Shown here: positions 1 to 9,180 of the stretch, in pieces
Layout: every line of letters begins with the position of its first letter
Numbering within the stretch: position 1 is the stretch's first letter
Assembly (NCBI GenBank): GCA_049999725.1
Contig: JBNGIS010008386.1
Coordinates: forward strand, 1 to 25,758
Direction of reading: 5' to 3'
Length of the DNA: 25,758 nt
Source: Haplomitrium mnioides
Taxonomy: Eukaryota; Marchantiophyta; Haplomitriopsida; Calobryales
Notes under the pieces: model-generated
Database searches by the model: none
Seen by the model: only the letters and a program-made list of their open reading frames with translations
Told to the model about the DNA's origin: nothing
Position numbers and translations under genes: made by a program

Positions 1-1630
1 TTTAAATCTTTAGCGTTGTTTGACTTAAAAGAAGAGCTTTTTACCCGTCTTTTACTTTTAGATTCCGAATTAGAAATTGAATTCTTTTGCATACATAGAG
101 TTTGTTGCAAAAATGGAACGTTTACAGTCTGCATCATCGGTTGTAGAAGTGTGAACCCTATGCACGCATAGACTTTGATTTGCAAGCGAAACGTACAACG
201 TACAAAAACTCTTCTACTGAACCTAAAACCTAGCTTCTTGTCAGTCTTTGTTGTGGAATGTTGAGCTGGTGAGTTCGGATTTCTATGCGCGCATAGACTT
301 TGGGGTGGAGTGTTCAGATGGTGAGTTCGGATTCTTAAGCGTGCCTAGACTTTTGGGTGGAGTGTTCATTTGGTGAATTCCGATTCCTATATGCACATAG
401 ACTTTGGGGTGGAGTGTTCACTTGTTGAGCTTAGATTCCTAAGCGCGCCTAGACTTTGGCGTGGAGTGTTCACATGTTGAGCTTGGATTCCTATGCGCAT
501 ATAGACTTTGGGGTGGAAGTCGACACCTTCCAAAAGTTCTACTTCTCCTGCATAACCTTTGAGCTTCTTCTTATAAAGACAACCGTTCACAACTTTGTTT
601 GTACATAGGTTATAAGCTCTTTTATAGATCTTGAGACCTTTGTTTGGTTGAATCAAGTCTAAAACTTGGACATGTTTCTTGTTTACAATCTTAATGCAAT
701 CTCTTGAGCTACTTCTTTTTTCATTTAATACTATGATACGTTTCTGTATATGCTTCGTTGAACTATGAAATATTTTTAATTGCTGAAACCTTTTTGAAAG
801 CCTACATTCACTTTTGATTGCATGGATTTTCAACTTAATTTGAAAGCTTCCTTTCTTCTAGATATTTAAAATAAAGCTCCTAAATCGATGTAATGTTTCT
901 TTTTCTTTGTTTTTGTGTTTACCATTGCAAACTCATTCCCTTGACTTCTAGTCTCCTTAGGCTTTTTCTTTGTGTTTTGTAATATTTTTCCAACAAAAAA
1001 GTTTGATAGAGCACAATGTCTATGTGTGCCTCAAGTTTGTGTAATCAAACATATTTCAAAATAGTTTCTTGTGACGTGTATTTAAACTTTTGGGCTTAGA
1101 ATTGTAATCAATGATAAATGCAATTTTTTGATGTAAACTTACCGTAATTTTTATGATTTTAAACAAATTCGAGTTTTCCAATGTTTTCATAAAAGCTGGT
1201 AATATTGATTGATTTTGCATAACAAAATTGACTTTTGCTTTATTATGCTTATTGAAACGACCAAAAACAAACCCAAAAAACTCATGTACTTTTTGTTTTT
1301 AAAAATTAACCTCGTTTTAAATGTTTTTTTATATGAAAAATCACAATTTTTCTCAGAAAAAAAATTTCATGTTCTAAGTAGCATGTTCCTGGTTCAAAGT
1401 AGCGGCTGTTTAAAGAGTAGTATGCTATGTTCAGCTTCCAATTGAAGATGAAATTAATATCAGCCAAGTTAAAGAAGGTTCTGATTTCAAATATCAAATA
1501 TGTAGAGTGAAGATCGAAAGTGCTTGAAAAATGAAGGCAGATGATAAGAAAGAAAACTCCAAGAAAACTCTTATAAAAATTCTTAAATGTCTTTCTACTC
1601 CCATAAATAAAGTTCAAAACAATTTAGACT
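1..1630. other. AT-rich non-coding flank, no gene recognised
   Basis: Apart from the 52-bp minisatellite listed separately, this stretch shows long A/T runs and no protein family I recognise. A 148-codon minus-strand frame at 387-833 exists, but its C-terminal third is simply the minisatellite read backwards. It could include the 5' LTR or leader of element 1, which begins to be readable just right of the gap at 1631-1730, but I found no matching LTR pair. Confidence 0.5.
243..516. repeat. 52-bp tandem minisatellite, about 5 copies
   Basis: The landmark AGACTT recurs at 295, 347, 399, 451 and 503, exactly 52 bp apart, and a diverged copy starts at 243. Each unit carries GGGTGGAGTGTTCA, then GGTGAGTTCGGATTC or a variant, then a palindrome-like hinge. 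The hinge alternates between two types: type A (CTATGCGCGCATAG at 283-296, with variants near 387 and 491) and type B (CTAAGCGCGCCTAG near 439, with a variant near 335). A related hinge lies out of phase near 157-170. Confidence 0.88.
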
Positions 1631-1730
1631 NNNNNNNNNNNNNNNNNNNNNNNNNNNNNNNNNNNNNNNNNNNNNNNNNNNNNNNNNNNNNNNNNNNNNN
1701 NNNNNNNNNNNNNNNNNNNNNNNNNNNNNN
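1631..1730. other. Assembly gap, 100 N
   Basis: Exactly 100 unknown bases, the usual placeholder for a gap of unknown size. It lies just upstream of the first readable coding sequence of element 1, so its gag region may be partly hidden here. Confidence 0.97.
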
Positions 1731-1849
1731 AAACAAGCTTGTTTCAAAGATCCTCAATCTCCAAAAGAAAAATTTAAAAATGTTAAGGTTGATGAATTAC
1801 CAGAAGGATTTGACTTAGCAATGGATATTGGAAGTCACAAGCCAATATC

Positions 1850-2368
1850 ATGTTTGAAGAATTAATACAAGCATTCCAAAGATTAACAACGGGGCACATG
1901 AAAAAATTTGTAATGCTTGTTGTGCATATGTAGAATGTGAAAGTTTGTGAGGATATGGGAGCACGCAAAGTTGACATTGAAATTGCGGGATGCATTATAC
2001 GTAGAGTATCGGTTGATGGAGAATCAGGAGTGAATATTATGATTGAAAAAACAAAGCATGATTTGGAAGTCCAAGGGTTGAAACCCACTCATAAAATTCT
2101 TCGAATGGCTGATCAGATGAGAGTGGTTCCAGCAGGGATATTACATGAAGTGCCAACAATCATTGGTGGAGTTACATTCTATTTCGATTGTGTGGTGATT
2201 AAGCCATTGGTGACAAGTTTTTATCTATTTTTATTGAAAAGACCTTGGTTATACAAGGCAAGAGTTGTGAGAGATCGGAAGAAAAAGAAAATGATGTTTG
2301 AACACGGTCCGCAAATCACGTTGTCGTTAACCAAGGAGGTTTATCTAGGAGAAACAATCAAAGAGTAG
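1850..2368 (+). pseudogene. Element 1 gag-pol junction and aspartic protease remnant
   Basis: This frame encodes a decayed retropepsin that would have cut the Gag-Pol polyprotein. From 1850 it reads MFEELIQAFQRLTTG, is broken by TAG at 1931-1933 (probably from CAG), and continues from 1937. The active-site segment reads VSVDGESGVNIM. Plant relatives have a D-G-G/S-x-G version here, so the catalytic Asp is kept. The flap and C-terminal parts follow as LRMADQMRVVPAG, an IIGGVTFYFD segment, and LLKRPWLYKARV, matching the family's LLGRPWLY block. The frame stops at 2366-2368 and the linker to RT continues in another frame. The start is only the first readable Met; the original start lies upstream or in the gap. 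Confidence 0.75.
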
Positions 2369-3640
2369 ATTATACATCAAAATGGTCATCAAAAGCTGAT
2401 ACTGATAAGTAGAGACTTGTTGTTGGTTTTCAATGGTTCAGTAATGAAATAATTGAGGAATTTGAAGGAGGACCTTGCATATATATGCAAATGATTGATG
2501 ACTTACCATCAATAGCTGATGATACGATTGAGGGACCAAGTATTGTTGCAGTTTTACCACCCTCACCTATGGAGTTGGCTGTTATAAGAGAAGGATTTTC
2601 TAAGGAAGATAGAATTCAGCTCGTGAATATTGGGACTGAGTCCAATTCTATATTCTTATAGTTTCAAAGGAAAGGACTAGAGAAATCTTGGCGGCATATA
2701 CCAAATTATTAAGAGAATATTGAGATCTATTTGCTTGGAGTTATAAGGATTTGAAAATAGTGGCATTAGAAGTTTGTCAACATTGTATTCATTTAATCTT
2801 AGGAGGATGCCATTCCAATACGTAAAAGACAATATCATTTAAATCCAAATTTCTCTTTGAAAGTGAAGGAAGAAATTGAGAAATCGCTCAAAGCAGATTT
2901 TATTTTTCTAATAGAAAGTTTCCAATGGGTATCTTCTATGGTGATTGTTCCAAAGGAAGGAGGGAAGATTCAAGTAAGTGTGGATTTTTGAAAATTAAAT
3001 GATGTGACAAAGAAGGATTTCCACCATATGTTGTTTATTGATAACACCTTGGATGCGGTGGTCGAGAAGGAATGTTACTCATTTATGGATGGATTCAATG
3101 GATATAGCCAAATCTCTATTCATCCAGATGATCAAAATAAGGCGACATTGACCACCGACTGGGGAACATGTGCCTATAAAGTGATGTTGTTTGGATTATG
3201 TAATGTGTCTGCAATGTTTACTTGATTGATGACTACTGCATTTAAAAAATATCTATGAACTTTTATAGAAGTATTCCTTGATGATTTCTATGTCCATTCA
3301 ACTATAGAGTGTCATTTATCTTTTCTTTGCAAGTGCTTTGATCAGTGCTACAAATTTGAAATTTGTTTACATTCGAAGAAGTGCTAGTTCAGGCTGTCGA
3401 AAGGAATTCTTTTGGGACATAAGACTTCAAAGAAAGAGAATACGTTGGATATAGCAAAGGTAAAAGTAATTGTGGATTCACTAGTCTTGACTACTCTCAA
3501 AGAAGTTTGAGGGTTCTTAGGATGTGTCAGATACTACTGAAGGATAATTGAGCGCTATGCTTGGATTGTTGAGCCTCTGAAAAAATTATTGCGAAAAACA
3601 AAAGAATAAAATTGGACCGAAGATTGTCAAAAAATATTTG
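2369..3640 (+). pseudogene. Element 1 reverse transcriptase remnant with PR-RT linker
   Basis: This is the decayed polymerase domain that would copy element RNA to cDNA. A linker (readable to the stop near 2660) leads to an FAWSY-like block near 2730 and then KVKEEIEKSLKADFI near 2860. The palm motifs follow: VDF before TGA at 2989-2991, SFMDGFNGYSQI near 3085 with the first catalytic Asp, VMLFGLCN near 3185, and VFLDDF near 3275 with both Asp of the YxDD-type motif. Stops at 2989, 3223 and 3256 are all TGA; family members usually have Arg at the first two, so CGA-to-TGA is likely. The connection region (GFLGCVRYY) reaches about 3600. Multiple breaks make it non-functional. Confidence 0.85.
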
Positions 3641-4087
3641 AGGACTTAAAGCAAAGGTTGATTATTGCATCGATCATAGTAGTTTAGATTGGACCAGAAA
3701 ATTCCATGTATATGTTGATACATTAGGAACTGCGACTAGAGTAGTGTTGAGTTAGAAAAGAAAAGGAAAAGTTGAACATCGTATCTATTATACTACTCGA
3801 CAACTATCAATGCTAGAAAGAAATTACCATATGATGAAAGAGAAGGCTTGGGAATGATCTATGTCATTCAAAAGTTTTGACATTATTTGTTGGGATATCT
3901 ATTTGTGTTCCATACCGATCATAATGCATTAAAGTATATTGTAAACAAGCCAGATTTGTTAGGGCAATTGGCAAGATGGATCTTGTTGTTTCAAGAGTTT
4001 AAATTTGAAGTGTGCGTGAAGCTTAGGAAGGTCCATGCAAACACCGATTTTTGGTCAAGATTTGAGGGAGAGCCATCGTTGGATTGA
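3641..4087 (+). pseudogene. Element 1 RNase H remnant
   Basis: This is the domain that degrades the RNA strand of the RNA:DNA hybrid. The first half (about 3641-3886) is littered with stops but still shows a QKF.HYLLGYLF-like segment. The second half is open from 3887 and reads LFVFHTDHNALKYIVNKPD, carrying the conserved Asp-His of the RNase H fold, followed by ARWILLFQEFKFEV. The end, HANTDFWSRFEG, corresponds to the HANADFLSR block joining RNase H to integrase. Neighbouring domains are in the expected order. The first catalytic Asp region is too damaged to read. Confidence 0.78.
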
Positions 4088-5420
4088 GTTAATGATCAAT
4101 TGGTATATGAGCATCTTTTTTGAAATATTGGAAGATTTGGAGTTCCAAGAGATCACTGATTATCTGAAAGATCAAGTAGTGCTTTATGGGTTGACCCCAG
4201 AAAAGAGAGTGGTGTTTCAACATAAAATGTCACCTTGTATGTTATTTCATGGAATTTTTTATAAGATGGGCCCAGATAAAGTTCTTCAGAGATGCGTCAA
4301 AGGAGACGATCAAAAGAAAGTTATATCAACATTGCATGAGGATATGGGGGGAGGACATTTTGCAACAAAGAATACAATAAAGAAATTTTTGGAATGTTGG
4401 TATTGGTGGCCAAAAATGAGTCAAGATGTGTTGGAGTTTATCAAACAATGTGACCTTTATCAAAGAATAGGACAACCAACAACAAAATCTCATTGGCTAT
4501 TAACTCTGATTTTTTTCCTTTAGCTTTATTTGAGAAATGGGGAATTTATTTTGTCAAACCAACTCAGCGAGCAGCCATGTGGTCACATAATTACTATATT
4601 TTGGTAGCGACGGATTATGCTACTAAATGGGTAAAGGCTAAACCAGTGAAGAGAGATAATATGGAGGTGGTAGCTGAATTCTTATTTGATAATATTATCA
4701 ACCGGTTTGAGTGTCTATTGAAATTGGTAGGTGATCAAGGAACTCATTTTATCAATTCAACTATTGAAAACTTAACAAATAATTATTTGATTAAACACCA
4801 AAAAACTACGCCTTACCACTCGAGAGCATATGGTCATACAAAAAAGGTTAACAAAATTCTTTGCAAAATTCTTAGTAAGATTGTTGCAGTCAATAAGATT
4901 ACATGAGATAAGGTGTCTGCAGCACTTTAGGCTTATCAAATGACAAAGAAGATATCTACATAGAAGACACCTTATTTCTTGGTTTATGGAATGCATGTAA
5001 TAATGCCAATGGAATTGGCTATTCCAACATAGCAAGCTCAAATTACCAAAAGACACCATATTGAAGAAAGTGTTTGGCAACAAACTCAAGATGTCATTTA
5101 GTTGGACGAAGAAAGAACAATAAGTTTGGAGAAGAATGAAGAGATTCAATGGCAAAGGAAGTGGAAACATGATCAGAATCTGAGATCATTGATGGTAAAA
5201 AAAGATGACTTGATGTTGGTTTATGATTCACAATATCACTTGTTCCTTGGAAAACTCTATACAAGATGGGAGGGCCCATGTCATGCACTTTGAGTGCATG
5301 AGAATGGATCAGTGAGTTATATACCCTGAAAGGAGAACTGTTGTCTACTCACAATAATGGTGTTCGATTGAAGAGGTACTACCCCAAAGAAGATGCTTGT
5401 GAGAACGCTGCACGATAGAG
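4035..5420 (+). pseudogene. Element 1 integrase remnant, active site destroyed
   Basis: This integrase would have inserted the cDNA into the genome. The N-terminal zinc-binding domain lies in 4300-4470 (HEDMGGGHF, then QCDLYQ); the second Cys of the HHCC motif is Tyr. The core spans about 4520-4960: WGIYFV replaces the usual GIDFV, so the first catalytic Asp is Tyr. VGDQGTHF keeps the second Asp. GHTKKVN replaces the usual GQTEKAN, so the catalytic Glu is Lys. A GPY/F-type C-terminal block (LYTRWEGPCHAL) ends at about 5290, and GELLSTHNNGVRLKRYY follows in another frame near 5335-5380. Frame changes occur near 4500, 4910 and 5100. No chromodomain follows. Confidence 0.85.
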
Positions 5421-5829
5421 AGGGGGATTATATGATGTTGTTTTCATAAAGATAATGCTGGAAAAGATCATACAAGGTTAATTTTTTGGGGGAAAAATGA
5501 AGGAAATGGAGAAAAAGAGATGGAACGAGGTAGAAAATATGGGCATTTGAAGATGTCAATCTGAGCAGATGGAATCGAATGTCAAATCGAAATGACTAAG
5601 TTGCCAAGATTAACTTTGAAAGGCAAAAATGAAGCCAAAAGGAGGATGGATCTGAACGAGTGTATCCGTGTTATTAGAATGACTCGATAAATCTGAAGGA
5701 GTTGTTTATTGTTGACAGTTGAAGTTAATGCGTTGTTAATTTGTCATTATGATGTGGAGTGGAAAGTGACCAAGAAGATTTGAAAGATTATTCTTTGCGC
5801 TCTGTCAAAGAAAAGATGCGAAGAGGTTG

Positions 5830-8045
5830 AAGGGGCATAGAGGCTGCATCGCGGAAGTTGGAGTGTAAGAAGGCATTATTTTGCACGATTCTAGAAAAAG
5901 AAGAGGAAGCTAAGATCACGGAAGAGATCAAAAGAGTGCAAGAATTCAAAATGAGCATAGAAGAAGGTCACCTTGGAGTGGCAAAAGGGTCGGTGAAGAT
6001 CTTGCACTTACCAAAAATCTTATATGATTTTCAAGAATGTTTGATGAAGTGAGGATTGTGGGGATTCTCTAGCAAGACTTGGTCTGATGATATGACATCA
6101 GTATTTTAAAAGATGGAAATCATTCGAATGAATGTTAAAGAGCTAGAGATTGTGATGGTGATTTAAAAGTCTCCAATGACATTCACTGAGGAATCAATGA
6201 GGAAAGTCTACAAGGTTGACAAAGGAGGATTGCCTAGATAAGATATTGCAAGTGGATGAGCACTTGGCATATTTGATACCTCATCATAGTACAACAAACG
6301 GTTGTACAAAATCCCCAAAGTCAGAGACTTGTTGGTGCAAGAATTTATCCAGCTTTGAGCAGATATCTTGATTCAGCTTAAATTCCATTACATGCCAAAA
6401 GCAATTTTTTTTCTATTGAACGTTTGGAGAGGCCATACCAAAGAGGTGGCAAAATTCATAAGGAGTAGAGTGCATTGTTATCATGGGCAAAGAGCCTAGT
6501 TATCTGGTTTGGACCATTCTTGCTACATCAATTAGAGGAGCAGAGGTTATGTATATAGGAGGAGTTATCTACAATCAATAGGCATGTGAGAGAGGTGTTT
6601 GAGAAGACAATATGGAATGAGGGAGTTTTGAGTAAAATCGAAAGAACTCTATGGACGATGCCTTCTATTGATTTGAATTTTAGTGAGGAGGTGGAAGCTT
6701 AGAAGAGAAAGAGGCCTTATGCTCGTATGATAAAGAGGGCAATAATTGATCAGGGAGTATGGATGCCAAAGTAGCGAGTAACTGTTGGAGTTGGTCTTAG
6801 TGAAGAACGCTCTTCAAGAAATCCAAGAGGAAGTCAAAGAGCTGAGGAGAGGCATGCAGTTGAAACTATTGATTTGTGTGGAGATACGGTCTCCAAAAAT
6901 TGGGCAGAACTATTGTCTATCGTAGATGCATCAAAGGGGGAGCTACAAGGAGCTCTAAGAGAGCAAGAAGCTATAAGAAGAAAGGAAGAAGCCCAAGGAG
7001 CCACCACGAGTACAAGTGGAAGAGGGAGAAATCCAAGCAAAAACGAGGAGAGAGCTCTAGTAACAACTTCAAGTGTGAAGCAAGCAAATGTTACGATATC
7101 CAAAGAAGGCAAGAGAAGGAGAATGGTTCTGATGTTATCAAGTCAGCCTGCCAAAATTCAAGACAAAGAAGAAGAGATCGTGATTCCGGTACCGGCCGAG
7201 CTAGTTGATGATTTAGAAGATGAGTTGAGTAATGCATAAGAAACAAGGTTAGATAGTGAAGATTGACAGAGTGGAATGACAAGAATGACTAGGAGAGTAA
7301 AGCGGAAAAAGCAAGATTGATAGCCACAGTAAGACAAGTGAGGAAGGAAAAGGAAAAGCTTGATGAAATTTAGTTAGAGTGCCTCGAGAGGAAGAGAAGG
7401 GAGTCAATTGAATGGATTGAGATATGAGAATTGAAAATACAAATGTGGAATATGTTGTCTTAGATGATGGGTCAAATGGATGAGATTGCACAACTAAAAA
7501 GTCAAGTGGTAGAAGTGACTGGCCGATTGCAAACATCCAAAAATCATGCTCTGATGATGGAGAAGGAGAAGAAGAAGGCTGAATTGTAGGTAATGAAGTG
7601 TGGATATACTATCAGTTAGCTGAAGACTCAAATAGCAACCTATGATGAGATGAAGCAAAGTTTAGAAGAGTTCTTTTGTGGAAATTTTGAGAGGCATAAG
7701 ACAAGGATCAAGCAATCGGCACTACTATAGGAGAAGTTGGATGTGTGGAAACATGATTTGGTGGATAGAGAGCAAAGGGAATTTTTGGGGGAGCTACTCA
7801 AAGTGATGTGTGACTCAATACGGTTAAAACATATGTGGGAGAAAGTCAAGGGTGTGCAAGCTAAGACTCTAGATGGAGTGGATTGGGTTTTGTAACGATT
7901 GGTAGTGGACATTGGAGAAGCAAATCAAGAGGCTGCAGAAAGTCGAGATCAACTGGCTGTCTTGGAAGAGAAGAGTTGGAGAGAAGCAGCGGAGGAAATT
8001 TTAGGAGTATCAATTGAGGACATTTCGAGAGGAGCAAAGAAATGA
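5830..8045 (+). pseudogene. Element 1 downstream ORF3: unassigned, coiled-coil-like, decayed
   Basis: About 2.2 kb after integrase reads as protein in three successive frames. Segment one (about 5830-6460) includes EKEEEAKITEEIKRVQEF, MTFTEESMRKVYKVDKGG and IPKVRDLLVQEFIQL. Segment two (about 6460-7266) includes REVFEKTIWNEGVLSKIE, KRKRPYARMIKRAIIDQG, and a Lys/Glu/Ser-rich part open from 6874 to 7239. Segment three (7293-8045) is rich in Lys, Glu, Gln and Leu, for example MDEIAQLKSQVVEVTGRLQ and EKLDVWKHDLVDREQREF, and looks like a coiled coil. Stops are mostly TAG (6466, 6556, 6700, 6772, 7371, 7461, 7587, 7617, 7728), as if from CAG. No membrane segment is seen, which argues against an env-like protein. 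Function is unknown. It could also be a separate element or a captured host fragment. Confidence 0.55.
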
Positions 8046-8289
8046 GAAACTCTGAATAAGTCAAAGTAGTTGAAGGCCTAAGTCTAGCCTAAGCTTGAGG
8101 ATAGTAGTCTTTGTCTTTTAGTCTTTTGCTTTTCTCTAGAATCTCTTATGAGTATGATTAAGTAAGGTTGTGAGCAAATCCTTGAAGTAAAGACATAATT
8201 CGTAGTTAATTATCTCATAATTGTGTTAATGCTTCTAGATGTTGGTATGTTTCTATATGTAGAGTGAGTACATTAATGAAGATCAGTTA
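8046..8289. other. Non-coding tail after ORF3, possible decayed PPT and 3' LTR start
   Basis: After the terminal TGA at 8043-8045 the sequence becomes T-rich and non-coding. A weak purine run (TGAGGATAG, about 8096-8104) could be a decayed polypurine tract with the 3' LTR beginning after it. There is no second copy in the window to compare, and the gap at 8290-8389 cuts the region, so this is only a suggestion. Confidence 0.25.
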
Positions 8290-8389
8290 NNNNNNNNNNN
8301 NNNNNNNNNNNNNNNNNNNNNNNNNNNNNNNNNNNNNNNNNNNNNNNNNNNNNNNNNNNNNNNNNNNNNNNNNNNNNNNNNNNNNNNNN
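8290..8389. other. Assembly gap, 100 N
   Basis: Exactly 100 unknown bases abutting a GA microsatellite, which probably caused the break in assembly. Confidence 0.97.

Positions 8390-8427
<38 letters not shown>
8390..8427. repeat. (AG)n microsatellite
   Basis: About 19 AG dinucleotides run directly out of the gap, so the true length is unknown. Confidence 0.95.
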
Positions 8428-8430
<3 letters not shown>

Positions 8431-8974
8431 TCAATTGGGGATAGCATGAGGCTTGATCCAGTTGTTGGGCCTACCTCAATGGAGAAGAGGAATGGATGCC
8501 TTGTTAAATAAGCATAAGAGCTAGACAAAGAAGGGAGAGAACTAATATTGCAAGGTTGAGTCTATGTACTCAATTGTTGTAGTCATTTTGACCATGTCCA
8601 AAGTGACCTACTAGACTTCCTCAACGAAAAATCATCATGCATCATGTTTCTTTTGCTAGGTATATGTGTACTTATTTTGATTTTAATGCATGCTTCTTGG
8701 ACACATGTAGTTTTTTTCATGGTGTAATTTGCATTTTCATACATGCATCTAAGACAAAGATGTCATTGTTTTCATGGTATACGTGTGAATATAGTTTGAA
8801 TTTTCATGCATGGTGTTTGTTGTGTTATGGTTGCATTAAGGCCATTTGAATTTTCACAATTGTCTCTATGCTTTATCATAGTGAGTTATTACTTCATTTG
8901 GATTTTCAAACATGCGACTTCTTCAAAAAGGTCATTTTCTTCATGGTATACATACACGTAATTTGGATTTTCAT

Positions 8975-9180
8975 GCATGGTGCTTGTTAATTCATGGTTT
9001 TTCATGCATGGTGCTTGTTTTATCATGGTCTTTCATACATATTGATGTTTTGTCATGGTTTTTCATGCATGGTGTTTGTTAAGTCATGGTTTTTTTATGC
9101 ATGGTGCTTGTTTTGTCATGATCTTTCATGCATATTGATTGTTTTTTCATGCATTGTGATTGTTGTGTCATGGTTTACAT
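8975..9180. repeat. Short-period sub-array within the satellite
   Basis: Here the satellite collapses to a repeat of roughly 30-37 bp: TTTTTCATGCATGGTGCTTG followed by TTTTGTCATGG and variants, six or so times. It looks like local amplification of one sub-block of the larger unit, or the ancestral unit from which the larger one grew. Confidence 0.7.

Larger units (their letters stand above)
1731..8289 (+). mobile_element. Element 1: decayed Ty3/gypsy retrotransposon without a chromodomain
   Basis: Remnants occur in the order protease, RT, RNase H, integrase on the plus strand, which is the Ty3/gypsy (Metaviridae) pol order. The wording of the domains (VDGxSGVN protease, FAWSY-like region before RT, DHNALKY RNase H, ATDYATKWV integrase) resembles plant non-chromoviral elements of the Athila/Tat side, and no chromodomain follows the integrase. 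Many stops and frameshifts show an old, inactive copy. The right limit is uncertain because LTRs were not identified. A weak purine-rich run (about 8096-8104) after the last coding remnant could be a decayed PPT. Confidence 0.8.

Noticed and set aside
243-516. Possible CRISPR-like array from regular spacing
   Set aside because: The whole 52-bp unit repeats, with no unique spacers, and the window is plant DNA.
387-833. 148-codon minus-strand open frame
   Set aside because: Its C-terminal third reads the 52-bp minisatellite, no family is recognised, and AT-rich context gives no support for a gene.
6876-7208. 110-codon alternative plus frame overlapping ORF3
   Set aside because: The overlapping frame 6874-7239 continues the same frame as coding-like sequence on its left; this one does not.
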